64,000 nt of DNA from Sulfurisoma sp963709555. GTDB lineage: Bacteria; Pseudomonadota; Gammaproteobacteria; Burkholderiales; Rhodocyclaceae. Numbering within the stretch: position 1 is the first letter of the stretch; each line of letters starts with the position of its first letter. The stretch is from the NCBI GenBank assembly GCA_963709555.1, contig CAVPWR010000002.1:62001-126000 (forward strand). Direction: 5' to 3'. This document shows, piece by piece, positions 54,067 to 63,468 of the stretch. The notes beneath the pieces are model-generated. The model did no database searches and was not told the DNA's origin. It saw only the letters and a program-made list of their open reading frames with translations. Position numbers and translations under genes: made by a program.

Positions 54067-55116
54067 ATGCCTAGAATTATATCTGCGCTCCTCGTCGTGT
54101 TCTCAAGCGCGGCCTTCGCCGCATCCGCCTGGGCGGAAGCCACCAAACCACTGGAACTCGCACCCGACGCGCCCGATCGCTACACCGTCACCAGCGGCGA
54201 CACCCTCTGGGGCATCTCCGGCAAGTTCATCAAGGATCCCTACCGCTGGCCCGAGCTGTGGCGCCTCAATGCCGAAGAGGTGAAAAATCCCCATCGCATC
54301 TACCCCGGCCAGGTGCTGGTGCTCGACAAGAGCGGCAGCGACCCGCAACTCAGGCTCGAAACGGTGCGTCTGGCACCGAAGCAGTACGACTCGAAGCTGA
54401 CCCAGGAAATCCCCGCCATCCCGCAGAGCTTCATCGAGCCCTTCCTCGCCAGGCCGCTGGTGATCGAGGCCGACGGGCTCGACAGCGCGCCGCGCGTCAT
54501 CGCGCTCGAGGAAAACCGCATGATCGTGGGTACCGGCGGCAAGATCTACGTCACCGGCATCAAGGATCTGCAGGCGAAGGGCTTCCTGCTCTACCGGCCG
54601 GGCCGTGCACTGACCGATCCCGTCACCAAAGAAGTGCTCGGCTACGAAGCCATCCATCTCGGCGGCGCCAAGGTCATCCGCGAGGGAGAGCCGACGATCC
54701 TCGAAATCGTCAATTCCCGGGCCGAGATCAGCGTCGGCGACCACCTGATGCCGACCAAGAAGGTTGACGTCGTCAGCTACATGCCGCACGCGCCGAAGGC
54801 GATGATCGAGGGACGCGTCATGTCGGTCTACGGCACGACGGGGTCCAGCCCCGCGGGCACCGGCGGTCCGGGCTCCATCGTCACCTTGACCCGCGGCACG
54901 AAGGACGGCCTGGAAATGGGTCACGTATTGGCGCTCCAGCAGTCCGGCCGTGCAGTCACCGAGCGCTTCAAGGGCAAGAACGAGACCTTCACGCTGCCGG
55001 ATGAGCGCTATGGCCTGGTCTTCGTCTTCCGCGTCTTCGACCGCATCTCCTACGCCATCGTGACGAAAGCTTCGTCACAGGAAGTCCTGGTCGGCGACAC
55101 CGTTCGTACGCCCTGA
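54067..55116 (+). CDS. LysM-domain secreted protein
   Basis: The 349-aa precursor has a signal peptide (MPRIISALLVVFSSAAFAAS) and one LysM domain at about 38-80 (YTVTSGDTLWGISGKFI to HRIYPGQVLVLDK), which binds peptidoglycan. The rest is unlike other known domains but resembles the conserved LysM protein that precedes dprA in many betaproteobacteria. I chose ATG 54067, since an upstream ATG would add an unlikely charged leader. It is divergent from def. Confidence 0.88.
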   Translation: MPRIISALLVVFSSAAFAASAWAEATKPLELAPDAPDRYTVTSGDTLWGISGKFIKDPYRWPELWRLNAEEVKNPHRIYPGQVLVLDKSGSDPQLRLETVRLAPKQYDSKLTQEIPAIPQSFIEPFLARPLVIEADGLDSAPRVIALEENRMIVGTGGKIYVTGIKDLQAKGFLLYRPGRALTDPVTKEVLGYEAIHLGGAKVIREGEPTILEIVNSRAEISVGDHLMPTKKVDVVSYMPHAPKAMIEGRVMSVYGTTGSSPAGTGGPGSIVTLTRGTKDGLEMGHVLALQQSGRAVTERFKGKNETFTLPDERYGLVFVFRVFDRISYAIVTKASSQEVLVGDTVRTP

Positions 55117-55131
55117 TCGCCTGCTGGCCTG

Positions 55132-56244
55132 ATGGCCGACGAAATCGCCGGCTGGATCCGGTTAACGTCCATCCCCGGCATCGGCGGCGAAAACCAGCGC
55201 CATCTGCTCAAGGCCTTCGGCCTGCCCGAGGCGATTTTCGCGGCCGGCGGGCCGGCCGTACGCGGCGTGATAGGCGAGGCGCTGGCCGAGCGCCTGGCCT
55301 CCCATGATGCCACTGCCGACGTCGAGGCGGCTCTGGCCTGGGCATCCGAGCCGGGCAACCGCATCGTCACCCTCGCCGACGCCGCTTATCCGCGGGCCCT
55401 GCTCACCTCCGCCGACCCGCCCGTGCTGCTTTACGTCAAGGGCCGCGCCGAACTGCTCAACCGTCCGGCCGTGGCCATCGTTGGCAGCCGCTCCGCGACC
55501 AAACAGGGCGAAGCCAATGCCGAGGCCTTCGCCGCGACGCTGTCCGCCGCCGGACTGACGGTGGTCAGCGGCCTGGCGCTGGGCATCGACGCGGCTGCCC
55601 ACCGCGGCGCACTCAAGGGCGGCGGCTCGACCATCGCCTTCATCGGCACCGGTGCCGACCGCATCTACCCGGCGCGCAACGAACCGCTGGCGCGCGAAAT
55701 CGCGGAAAAAGGCTGCGTCGTCAGCGAGTTCCCGCTGGGCATGGCGGCGTTGCAGGGCAACTTCCCGCGCCGCAACCGGCTCATCGCCGGCATCAGTCTC
55801 GGCTGCCTGGTGGTCGAGGCGGCCGAAAGGAGCGGCTCGCTGATCACGGCACGGCTGGCGCTCGACGCAGGGCGCGAAGTCTTCGCGATTCCCGGCTCGA
55901 TCCACTCGCCGCTGGCCAAGGGCTGCCACAAACTGATCAAGCAGGGCGCCAAGCTGGTCGAGACGGCCGCAGACATCCTGGAGGAACTGCGCTGGGAACG
56001 AAGTGTGGGCGCCGTACCGCCAGCGCCGACTATTTCCGACACCCCGCCGGCAGACGCCGGGCAGTCAGCCGTACTCGGGCTTCTCGGTCATGACCCATGC
56101 AGCCTGGATACTCTGGCCGCGCGCAGCGGCTTGACGCCGGCGCATCTTCTTGCGATCCTGCTACCGCTGGAACTCGAGGGCCGGGTCGCTCAGCTTCCCG
56201 GTGGTCTGTATCAACGGGTTGGCCGGGGGCAGGGTCCCAACTGA
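55132..56244 (+). CDS. dprA: DNA-processing protein DprA
   Basis: DprA loads RecA onto incoming single-stranded DNA during natural transformation. The 370-aa protein has a SAM-like N-terminal region, a Rossmann domain (AIVGSRSATKQGEANAEAFA, VVSGLALGIDAAAHRGALKG, FPRRNRLIAGISLGCLVVEA, SGSLITARLALDAGREVFAI) and a C-terminal winged helix. The interdomain linker contains a dispersed-motif copy read as VPPAPTI. It begins 15 bp after the LysM gene. Confidence 0.95.
   Translation: MADEIAGWIRLTSIPGIGGENQRHLLKAFGLPEAIFAAGGPAVRGVIGEALAERLASHDATADVEAALAWASEPGNRIVTLADAAYPRALLTSADPPVLLYVKGRAELLNRPAVAIVGSRSATKQGEANAEAFAATLSAAGLTVVSGLALGIDAAAHRGALKGGGSTIAFIGTGADRIYPARNEPLAREIAEKGCVVSEFPLGMAALQGNFPRRNRLIAGISLGCLVVEAAERSGSLITARLALDAGREVFAIPGSIHSPLAKGCHKLIKQGAKLVETAADILEELRWERSVGAVPPAPTISDTPPADAGQSAVLGLLGHDPCSLDTLAARSGLTPAHLLAILLPLELEGRVAQLPGGLYQRVGRGQGPN
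56014..56036 (+). repeat. Dispersed 23-nt motif, copy 10
   Basis: GTACCGCCAGCGCCGA is followed by CTATTTC. It is sense in the dprA linker before the winged helix, read as VPPAPTI. Confidence 0.65.
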
Positions 56245-56246
56245 TC

Positions 56247-56735
56247 ATGATCGATATCCTCTTCTACCTTTTCGAACACTATCTGCCCGACGCCTGCCCC
56301 GAGCCCGCCGCACTGGCCAGGAAGCTCATGGCCGCCGGCTTCGAGGACGACGACATCTCGGAAGCCATGGAATGGCTGGCCGGCTTCGCCGACGCCGAGC
56401 CGGCCCCGGCGGCGCTGGCCGCCTCGACGGCGACCCGGTTCTACCACGAAGCCGAAGTCGCCCGGCTGCCGGCCGAGTGCCGCGGCTTCATCTCCTTCCT
56501 CGAACAGGCCGAGGCCATCGACGCCACCGCGCGCGAACTCATCCTCGAGCGCGCCCTGGCGCTGTCCGACGAGGAAATCCCGCTGGCCAAGCTCAAGGGC
56601 ATCGTGCTGATGGTAGTCTGGCGTCAGCAGCTGCCGCTCGACGCCCTGATTCTCGAGGAGCTGCTCGAGGACGACTACGGCGATGAGGACGTCGGCGATC
56701 TGGGCGACGAGCCGAGCCGGTCGCCGTTCCATTAG
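56247..56735 (+). CDS. smg: Smg/DUF494 family protein
   Basis: The 162-aa product matches the Smg (DUF494) family encoded downstream of dprA in many proteobacteria. It starts MIDILFYLFEHYLPDACPEP, has an alpha-helical body (FISFLEQAEAIDATARELIL) and an acidic tail (LLEDDYGDEDVGDLGDE). Function is unknown. It lies 2 bp after dprA. Confidence 0.88.
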   Translation: MIDILFYLFEHYLPDACPEPAALARKLMAAGFEDDDISEAMEWLAGFADAEPAPAALAASTATRFYHEAEVARLPAECRGFISFLEQAEAIDATARELILERALALSDEEIPLAKLKGIVLMVVWRQQLPLDALILEELLEDDYGDEDVGDLGDEPSRSPFH

Positions 56736-56763
56736 CCGCCCCCGCCGAGGGCATCAAAAAGTG

Positions 56764-56798
56764 CCGGCTTGCCTTCGCCGGCAAGCCGCGCTTATCAT
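56764..56798 (+). promoter_or_regulatory. Hairpin with overlapping promoter-like elements before topB
   Basis: cggcttgcc (56765-56773) and ggcaagccg (56780-56788) form a 9-bp stem with a 6-nt loop. TTGCCT (56769-56774) and TATCAT (56793-56798), 18 bp apart, resemble a sigma-70 promoter reading into topB. An A run at 56756-56760 would make it a terminator on the other strand. Confidence 0.4.
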
Positions 56799-56839
56799 GC
56801 CGCGCTCATTGGTGCCTCCGGCGCCGCACTGAACCGCCC

Positions 56840-59434
56840 ATGACCAAGCAACTCATCATCGCCGAGAAACCCTCCGTCGCCCAGGACATCGCCAAGGCGC
56901 TGGGCGGCTTCACGCGCCAAGGCGACTACTTCGAGAGCGACGATTACGTCCTCTCCTCGGCCATCGGCCACCTGCTAGAACTGACGGTGCCCGAGGAATA
57001 CGACGTCAAACGCGGCAAGTGGACCTTCACCCACCTGCCGATGATCCCGCCGCGCTTCGCGCTGAATCCCATCGACCGCACCGCCGAGCGCCTCAGACTG
57101 CTGACCAAGCTGATGAAGCGCAAGGATGTCTCGGGCCTGGTGAATGCCTGCGACGCGGGCCGCGAGGGCGAGCTGATCTTCCGCTACGTCGCGCAGCACG
57201 CGCTGGGCGAAAAACAGAAGCCGGTGCGCCGGCTGTGGCTGCAGTCGATGACGGCTTCCGCCATCAAGGACGGCTTCGCCCACCTGCGCTCGGACGCCGA
57301 AATGTTGCCGCTGGCCGACGCCGCGCGCTGCCGTTCCGAGGCCGACTGGCTGATCGGCATCAACGGCACCCGCGCCATGACCGCCTTCAACTCGAAGGAG
57401 GGCGGCTTCTACAAAACCACCGTCGGTCGCGTGCAGACGCCGACGCTGGCCATCCTGGTCGAGCGCGAGCGCCGCATCAAGGCTTTCGTGCCGCGCGACT
57501 ACTGGGAGGTCGAGGCCGAATTCAAGGCCGTGGCTGGCACCTACCGCGGTCGCTGGTTCGACGAGAAGTTCAAGAAGGGCGAGGATGAACATGCCGCCGC
57601 TTCCCGCCTGTGGCAGCAGGACAAGGCGGAAGCCATCCGCAAGGCATGCCTCGGCAAGCACGCCACGGTCACGGACGAGTCCAAGCCCAAGACCGAGATG
57701 TCGCCGCTGCTGTTCGACCTGACCTCGCTGCAGCGCGAGGCCAACGGCCGCTTCGGCTTCTCGGCCCGCGCCACGCTGTCCATCGCCCAGGCGCTCTACG
57801 AAAAGCACAAGGCGCTGACCTATCCGCGGACCGACTCGCGCTACCTGCCCGAGGATTACCTCGCCACCGTCAAGGACACGCTGCAGTCGATGGAAGAGAC
57901 GGGCTACGAGGGTCTCGCCCGCGAGGTGCTGAAGAACGGCTGGGTCCATCCCAACAAGCGCATCTTCAACAACGCCAAGGTCTCCGACCACTTCGCCATC
58001 ATCCCCACCGGCGCCCATCCGAAAAGCCTGTCGGAGCCGGAACAGAAAATCTACGACCTGGTGACGCGGCGCTTCCTCGCCATCTTCTACCCGGCCGCCG
58101 AATACCTGATGACCACGCGCATCACCCGTGTAAACAGCGGCGCCGAGAGCGAAGCCTTCAAGACCGAGGGCAAGGTGCTGGTCACCGCCGGCTGGCTCGC
58201 CGTCTATGGCAAGGCCGATCAGGGCGAAGACGATGCGCCATCGCTGCCGAAACTCGAAGCGAAGGAGCGCGTCTGGGCCAACGACGTCGAGGTCAAGGCC
58301 AACGCCACCAAGCCGCCGGCACGCTTCAACGAAGGCACGCTGCTCTCGGCCATGGAAGGCGCCGGCAAGCTGATCGAGGACGAGGAACTGCGCGAGGCCA
58401 TGTCCGAGCGCGGCCTCGGCACGCCGGCCACCCGTGCCGCCACCATCGAGGGCCTGATCGCCGAGGAATACCTGCATCGCAACGGCCGCGAACTGCAGCC
58501 GACGGCCAAGGCCTTTTCGCTGCTGTTCGCGCTGGAGCAATTGCAGGTCGACGAAATCCGCTCGCCCGAGCTGACCGGCCTGTGGGAGTGGAAACTCAAG
58601 GAGATGGAGCAGGGCCGCCTCAAGCGCGAGGAATTCATGGCCCACATCACCGAGCAGACGCAGGCGATGGTCGAGCGCATCAAGACCGGCGACTTCGCCG
58701 ACCCCGACTTCGGCCCGCTCAAGACACCCTGCCCCAAGTGCGGCGGCACCATCCACGAGGCCTACAAGCACTTCAAGTGCGACAAGTGCGACTACAAGCT
58801 GTGGAAGGTCGTCGCCAGTCGCCAGTGGGAACCGGAGGAGATGGACCAGCTGCTGCGCGACCGCCAGATCGGCCCGCTGCAGGGCTTCCGCAGCAAGATG
58901 GGGCGGCCCTTTGCCGCCGTCATCAAGCTCGACGAAAATCACGCGCCTTCCTTCGACTTCGGCAACGACGAAGGCGACGGCGAGGAAGTCGATTTCAGCG
59001 GCCAGGAAGCGCTCGGCAAGTGCCCGAAATGCGGTGCCAATGTTTTCGAGCAGCCGATGGCCTACGTCTGCGAGAAATCGGTCGGCGCGGCCAAGAGCTG
59101 CGACTTCCGCTCGGGCAAGGTGATCCTGCAGCAGGAAATGTCCCGCGCCGAGATGCAGAAGCTGCTGGAAAGCGGCAAGACCAGCCTGTTGAAGGGCTTC
59201 GTCTCCAACCGTACGCGCAAGAAGTTCTCGGCCTATCTCGTGCGCGGGGCTGACGGCAAGGTCGGCTTCGAGTTCGAGGTCCGTGCGCCCAAGGCACCAA
59301 AAGCAACAGCCGCGGGAGTCGGCGCCGGCGAGACGGCGAAAGCCCCGGTGAAAGCTCCCGCCAAGGCAAAGACCACCAAGGCCACCGCCGTCAAGCCTGC
59401 CGCCAAGAAGAAGGCCGCCAAGAAAGCCGAATGA
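56840..59434 (+). CDS. topB: DNA topoisomerase III (type IA)
   Basis: This type IA enzyme relaxes and decatenates DNA through a transient 5'-phosphotyrosine. The 864-aa protein begins with a TOPRIM domain (LIIAEKPSVAQDIAKALGG, NACDAGREGELIFRYVA), has the active Tyr in KALTYPRTDSRYLPEDYLA and two C-terminal zinc-finger repeats (CPKCGGTIHEAYKHFKCDKC and CPKCGANVFE), ending in a Lys/Ala-rich tail. It follows smg and is followed by the DUF924 pair, overlapping the first by 4 nt. Confidence 0.93.
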   Translation: MTKQLIIAEKPSVAQDIAKALGGFTRQGDYFESDDYVLSSAIGHLLELTVPEEYDVKRGKWTFTHLPMIPPRFALNPIDRTAERLRLLTKLMKRKDVSGLVNACDAGREGELIFRYVAQHALGEKQKPVRRLWLQSMTASAIKDGFAHLRSDAEMLPLADAARCRSEADWLIGINGTRAMTAFNSKEGGFYKTTVGRVQTPTLAILVERERRIKAFVPRDYWEVEAEFKAVAGTYRGRWFDEKFKKGEDEHAAASRLWQQDKAEAIRKACLGKHATVTDESKPKTEMSPLLFDLTSLQREANGRFGFSARATLSIAQALYEKHKALTYPRTDSRYLPEDYLATVKDTLQSMEETGYEGLAREVLKNGWVHPNKRIFNNAKVSDHFAIIPTGAHPKSLSEPEQKIYDLVTRRFLAIFYPAAEYLMTTRITRVNSGAESEAFKTEGKVLVTAGWLAVYGKADQGEDDAPSLPKLEAKERVWANDVEVKANATKPPARFNEGTLLSAMEGAGKLIEDEELREAMSERGLGTPATRAATIEGLIAEEYLHRNGRELQPTAKAFSLLFALEQLQVDEIRSPELTGLWEWKLKEMEQGRLKREEFMAHITEQTQAMVERIKTGDFADPDFGPLKTPCPKCGGTIHEAYKHFKCDKCDYKLWKVVASRQWEPEEMDQLLRDRQIGPLQGFRSKMGRPFAAVIKLDENHAPSFDFGNDEGDGEEVDFSGQEALGKCPKCGANVFEQPMAYVCEKSVGAAKSCDFRSGKVILQQEMSRAEMQKLLESGKTSLLKGFVSNRTRKKFSAYLVRGADGKVGFEFEVRAPKAPKATAAGVGAGETAKAPVKAPAKAKTTKATAVKPAAKKKAAKKAE

Positions 59435-60024
59435 ACCTTCCCGGCGAAGCCCAGGCCGTCATCGACTTCTGGTTCCTGCCGGCCACCGATCCGCAGCACG
59501 GCCGGTTTCGCCGTGAGTGGTTCCGCCGGGACGACGCCTTCGACGCGGAAATCCGCAGCCGCTTCGGCACTCTGGTCGAAACGGCCCTCGCCGGTGGGCT
59601 TACGGAATGGGAAATGACCGCCGAGGGTTCTCTCGCCCGCATCCTGCTGCTCGACCAGTTCACCCGCAACATCTTCCGCGGCACGGCGCGCGCCTTTGCC
59701 GGCGACACGCAGGCGCTGGCGCTGGCCGGGCGGCTGGTGGCCAGCGGCCGCGACAAGAACCTGCCGCCGCTGCAACGCTGGTTCGTCTTCCTGCCCTTCG
59801 AGCACAGCGAGACGCCGATCGACCAGGAACGCTCGGTCGCCCTGTTCGCCGGCCTGCGCCGCGAAGGACAGGACCCGGCCTTCGACGCCGCCTACGACTA
59901 CGCCCTGCGCCACCGCGCGGCGATCGAGCGCTTCGGCCGCTTCCCCGGCCGCAACGCCATCCTCGACCGCGAATCGACCGCCGAGGAGATCGCGGCGCTC
60001 GAAGCCGGCGAATTCCGCTTCTGA
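59431..60024 (+). CDS. DUF924 family protein, first of two tandem copies
   Basis: The 197-aa helical protein has VIDFWFLPATDPQHGRFRRE, LARILLLDQFTRNIFRGTAR, WFVFLPFEHSETPIDQERSV and FGRFPGRNAILDRESTAEE, all typical of the DUF924 family. Members have a TPR-like helical fold and unknown function. It overlaps topB by 4 nt and the next copy by 1 nt. Confidence 0.88.
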   Translation: MNLPGEAQAVIDFWFLPATDPQHGRFRREWFRRDDAFDAEIRSRFGTLVETALAGGLTEWEMTAEGSLARILLLDQFTRNIFRGTARAFAGDTQALALAGRLVASGRDKNLPPLQRWFVFLPFEHSETPIDQERSVALFAGLRREGQDPAFDAAYDYALRHRAAIERFGRFPGRNAILDRESTAEEIAALEAGEFRF

Positions 60025-60617
60025 TGACTGCCGCCGCCATCAGCACCGCCGACGTCCTCGACTTCTGGTTCCTGCCGGCCGGGCATTTCCAGCACGGCCG
60101 CTATCGCCTCGAATGGTTTCGTCCGGCGGACGCCTTTGCCGCCGAGATCCGCGAGCGCTTCGGCCCCCTCGTCGAGTCGGCGCTGGCCGGCGGCCTGACG
60201 GAGTGGGAAGCCACGGCCGAAGGCACCCTGGCGCGCATCCTCGTACTCGACCAGTTTCCGCGCAACATTTTCCGCGACACGGCGCGCGCCTTCGCCGGCG
60301 ACGACCTCGCCCTGGCCGTTGCGCGACGGCTGGTCGCGGGCGGTGCCGACAAGGCCCTGCCGCCTCTCAAGCGCTGGTTCGCCTACCTGCCCTTCGAGCA
60401 CGGCGAATCGATGGCGGTGCAGGAAGAATCCCTCGCGCTGTTCCGCGCGCTGCACGCCGAGGGCGGCAAGCCGCTGTGCTCTGCACTCGACTACGCCGAG
60501 CGCCACCACCAGGTGATCGAGCGCTTCGGCCGCTTTCCACAGCGCAACGACCTGCTCGGCCGCAGTTCGACGGCCGAGGAGATCGAGGCGCTCAAGCAGC
60601 CGGGTTTCTTCTTCTGA
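60024..60617 (+). CDS. DUF924 family protein, second of two tandem copies
   Basis: The 197-aa paralogue has the same landmarks in the same order, VLDFWFLPAGHFQHGRYRLE, LARILVLDQFPRNIFRDTAR, WFAYLPFEHGESMAVQEESL and FGRFPQRNDLLGRSSTAEE. Equal length, 1-nt spacing and roughly two-thirds identity by eye indicate a local duplication. Confidence 0.85.
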   Translation: MTAAAISTADVLDFWFLPAGHFQHGRYRLEWFRPADAFAAEIRERFGPLVESALAGGLTEWEATAEGTLARILVLDQFPRNIFRDTARAFAGDDLALAVARRLVAGGADKALPPLKRWFAYLPFEHGESMAVQEESLALFRALHAEGGKPLCSALDYAERHHQVIERFGRFPQRNDLLGRSSTAEEIEALKQPGFFF

Positions 60618-60620
60618 CGG

Positions 60621-61787
60621 CTACAACCAGGCCGGCATGGTTGCACCCAGCGCCTGGCGCTCGGCCGCCGCGCTGCCCGTCAGGGCGAAGCCGAGCGGCC
60701 TGGCTTTGCACCCGGCTTCGCCATCGCCGCCGCCCTCCTCGAACAGCGCCCTGACGCCGTCGGCCGTCACCTCTTCGCGCCACGCCCCCGCGCTGCCTGC
60801 CGGCGGCGGGCACACCGCCGTCGGGCAGGCGGGCGTCTTCACCACCACCGGCATGGCCGGATAGGCGACGTCGGTCGGCGTGCCGGCAAGCGTCTGCGCC
60901 AGCGCCTTCGCCGCCGCCATGATGGGCATGACGAAGGGCAGCACCAGGCCTTCCACCTCGGCGCAATCGCCCAGCGCGAAAATGTGCGGATCCGACGTGG
61001 CCAGCGACCGACTGGTAGCGATGCCGCGATTGACCTTGATCCCCGCCGCCTGCGCCAGCGCGGTTTCCGGCTTGAGTCCGACGGCGGACAGCACGAGATC
61101 TGCCGTGTGGTTCTTACCTGCGCTATCGGTCAGGCGGCAGGCATCGCCGTCACGCTCGATGCGCGCGACGCTGGTATCGAAATGGAAGCGCACGCCGGCG
61201 GCTTCTAGCTTCTGCCTGAAAAATGCCGCGGTCTGCGGCGGCAGCAGCCGGCCCAGCGGTTGTGGCGCCAGATCGAAGACATCGACCTCGAAGCCTGCGA
61301 CACGCAGGTCGTTGGCGAACTCGCAGCCGATGAGGCCGGCGCCGAGGATGGCGATACGCCGCCGGCCTTCGAGCCGGGCGCGGAAGGTCGCGTAGTCGGC
61401 GAGGCTGTTCACCGCCAGCACGTCCGCCGCGCCAGCGCCCTCGATCGGCAACCGGATCGGTTGCGCGCCCAGCGCGAGCACCAAAGACTCATACTCGATC
61501 CGTCCGCCGTCGGTCTCTATCGCGCGCTCGGCGGGCAGCAATCGCGTCACCCGGGTATGCGGCCGGATCTCGGCCTTGAGTTGATCGGCCAGCTTTTCGC
61601 GCGGGGTCAGCGCCAGCTGCGCCGGGCTCTTGCCGGCAGCCAGCGCATTGGAGAGATTGGGCTTGGAATAGAAGCCGCCGTCATCCAGGGTGACGATGAC
61701 GACCGGCCGCGCCGGGTCGAGCTTGCGCAGTTCGCGCACCACGCTGACGCCGGCGAGGCCGCTGCCGAGAATGACGACGGGTTTCAT
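60621..61787 (-). CDS. Rubredoxin--NAD(+) reductase-like FAD oxidoreductase
   Basis: The 388-aa flavoprotein has an FAD-binding start KPVVILGSGLAGVSVVRELR, the NAD-binding RIAILGAGLIGCEFANDL and the second FAD motif DPHIFALGDCAEVEGLVLPF. It is convergent with the DUF924 pair and 47 bp downstream of the rubredoxin gene, so rubredoxin is the likely electron acceptor. I chose ATG 61785-61787 because the Rossmann motif then starts at residue 2. Confidence 0.88.
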   Translation of the reverse strand: MKPVVILGSGLAGVSVVRELRKLDPARPVVIVTLDDGGFYSKPNLSNALAAGKSPAQLALTPREKLADQLKAEIRPHTRVTRLLPAERAIETDGGRIEYESLVLALGAQPIRLPIEGAGAADVLAVNSLADYATFRARLEGRRRIAILGAGLIGCEFANDLRVAGFEVDVFDLAPQPLGRLLPPQTAAFFRQKLEAAGVRFHFDTSVARIERDGDACRLTDSAGKNHTADLVLSAVGLKPETALAQAAGIKVNRGIATSRSLATSDPHIFALGDCAEVEGLVLPFVMPIMAAAKALAQTLAGTPTDVAYPAMPVVVKTPACPTAVCPPPAGSAGAWREEVTADGVRALFEEGGGDGEAGCKARPLGFALTGSAAAERQALGATMPAWL

Positions 61788-61834
61788 TTTCGTTCCTCCA
61801 CAGTGGCGGGGCGCGGGGCCCCGCCGATTGAGAC

Positions 61835-61999
61835 TCAGACGGCGACCATTTCGAAGTCGGCCTTGGCCACGCCGCAGTCGGGGCAGGACCACGACTCGGG
61901 CACGTCCGCCCAGCGGGTGCCGGGAGCGATGCCGTGCTCGGGATCGCCGGCTGCTTCATCGTAAACCCAGCCGCAAACGATGCACATGTACTTGTTCAT
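61835..61999 (-). CDS. Rubredoxin
   Basis: The 54-aa protein starts MNKYMCIVCGWVYDEAAG and continues DVPESWSCPDCGVAKADFEM. Cys6, Cys9, Cys39 and Cys42 form the Fe(SCys)4 site. It is a complete rubredoxin with good Shine-Dalgarno-like ggaaag upstream and lies between the reductase and the rubrerythrin remnant. Its size is why such genes are easily missed. Confidence 0.95.
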   Translation of the reverse strand: MNKYMCIVCGWVYDEAAGDPEHGIAPGTRWADVPESWSCPDCGVAKADFEMVAV

Positions 62000-62030
62000 T
62001 TTCTCTTTCCTTTCAGATTTGAATTGGGGG

Positions 62031-62267
62031 TCAGGCGCTGATCTTGTTCAACTGCTCGTCGATCTCGGCCACGGCGCAGGCGTTGCATTCGGCCTCGGCC
62101 GCCTGGCGGAACGCCGGGTACATCTCCGTGTATTCGCAGGTCTCTCCGGCGATGGCCATCTCGAGGCACTTCGCCGGGTTCAATGTGGCGGCGGGATGGA
62201 GCAAATCAAGGTGGCGGAAGGCATGCTGCACTTCCTGGTCGTCGGTTTCCTCGAACACCCGCGCCAT
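62031..62267 (-). pseudogene. Truncated rubrerythrin-like protein
   Basis: The 78-aa frame has the rubrerythrin-type AKCLEMAIAGETCEYTEMYP with the iron-binding ExxxExxxM pattern and EAECNACAVAEIDEQ. The family normally has about 130-190 residues with a four-helix bundle binding a diiron site. The first two helices and the C-terminal part are missing, and its start abuts the methyltransferase stop. It is probably a remnant; a small functional protein cannot be excluded. Confidence 0.6.
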
Positions 62268-62291
62268 CGCCCCGTCGCCGGCTACTATCTT

Positions 62292-63444
62292 TCAAGCTGC
62301 GCCGCAGCGGCCGGCGAGGCGCCAAAGCGAGGTCACTTCCGCCGCGCGGGCGGCATGGAGCGGATCGGTGGCATCGGCCGCCTTGGGATGCGTCGGCCGC
62401 GCATCGCTGCGGCCCACCACCGTCAGGCCTGCGGCGTCGATGGCGGCAAGCAGTTCGGCGCGCTGCCGCAGCCCGAGGTGCTCGGCCAGGTCGGAGAGGA
62501 TCAGCCAGCCTTCGCCGCCGGGTTCCAGATGCGCGGCGAGACCGTTGAGGAATCCGTGCAGCATGCGGCTGTCGGGGTCGAAGATGGCGTGCTCGAGGGA
62601 TGAGCTCGGCCGCGCCGGCACCCAGGGCGGGTTGCATACCACCAGCGCAGCGCGACCGGCCGGGAAAAGGTCGGCGGCTTGGATGTCCACCCGCGCACCG
62701 AGTCCGAGCCGCGCGATGTTGTCGCGGGCACACGCCAGCGCACGCGGCTCGGCATCGGTGGCGATGACGCGGGCGACACCGCGCCGGGCCAGCACGGCGG
62801 CAAGCACGCCGGTGCCGGTGCCGATGTCGAAGGCCAGCGCCATGGCCCCGGCCGGCAGCGGCGCGGCAGCGACCAGGTCGAACATATTCGCCGCGCACCG
62901 GCGCGAACACGCCGTAATGCGGATGAATCCGCTCGCCCAGCGCCGGCACGGCGACACCCTTTTTGCGCCATTCATGCGCACCGATCAGGCCCAGCAATTC
63001 GCGCAGCGACGCCACATAGGGCACATCGCCGGGATCGCTGCCATAGGCTTCGCTGCAGGCCTGCCGCACATCGGGCGCACGCCGCAGGGGGATGCCGTGG
63101 TCGGCATCGAACGGCAACAGCAGCATCGCCAGGATGCGGGCGCGCCGCGCCAGCGCCTGCCGCTGCAGGTGGAAGGCCTCCGCCGGGGTTGCCGGCGGCT
63201 TCGGCTTGCCGCCCTGCCGGCCGCGCTCGCTGCGCCGCGCCAGCGCCTGCAGCAACTGGCGCGCATTCTGAAAATCGCCGCGCCAGAGCAGTGCCGTGCC
63301 CGCGCCGGCCAGGCGATACGCCGCGTCAGCCGTCATCCGGTCGTCGGCGACCACCGTCCGGCCCGGCGGCGGCAAGCCGCTCTCCGAGCGCCAGCGGGCG
63401 CTGCGCGGCTCTCCCGCTTCGTTCCAGCGGATGATGGGATTCAT
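62292..63444 (-). pseudogene. Class I SAM-dependent methyltransferase (small/HemK-like), frameshifted
   Basis: The protein starts MNPIIRWNEAGEPRSARW and has an N-terminal helical domain. Near 62885 one extra base breaks the frame; it continues FDLVAAAPLPAGAMALAFDI, GTGTGVLAAVLARRG, the catalytic-type VVCNPPWVPARPSS and ends RRCGAA. The NPPW motif is typical of N-methyltransferases acting on RNA or protein glutamine. The target is not known. A GTG at 63447 is an alternative start. Confidence 0.75.
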
Positions 63445-63468
63445 CACTGCCAGCCGCGCGCCCGGCCC

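Noticed and set aside
56975..58942. A 655-codon open frame antisense to topB
   Set aside because: High-GC codon bias leaves antisense frames open; composition is Gly/Ala/Val/Leu-rich and topB is clearly real.
62661..62682. aaaaggtcggcggct in the methyltransferase gene resembles the motif
   Set aside because: It has an inserted base and no left half; it encodes a normal AADLFPAG segment.
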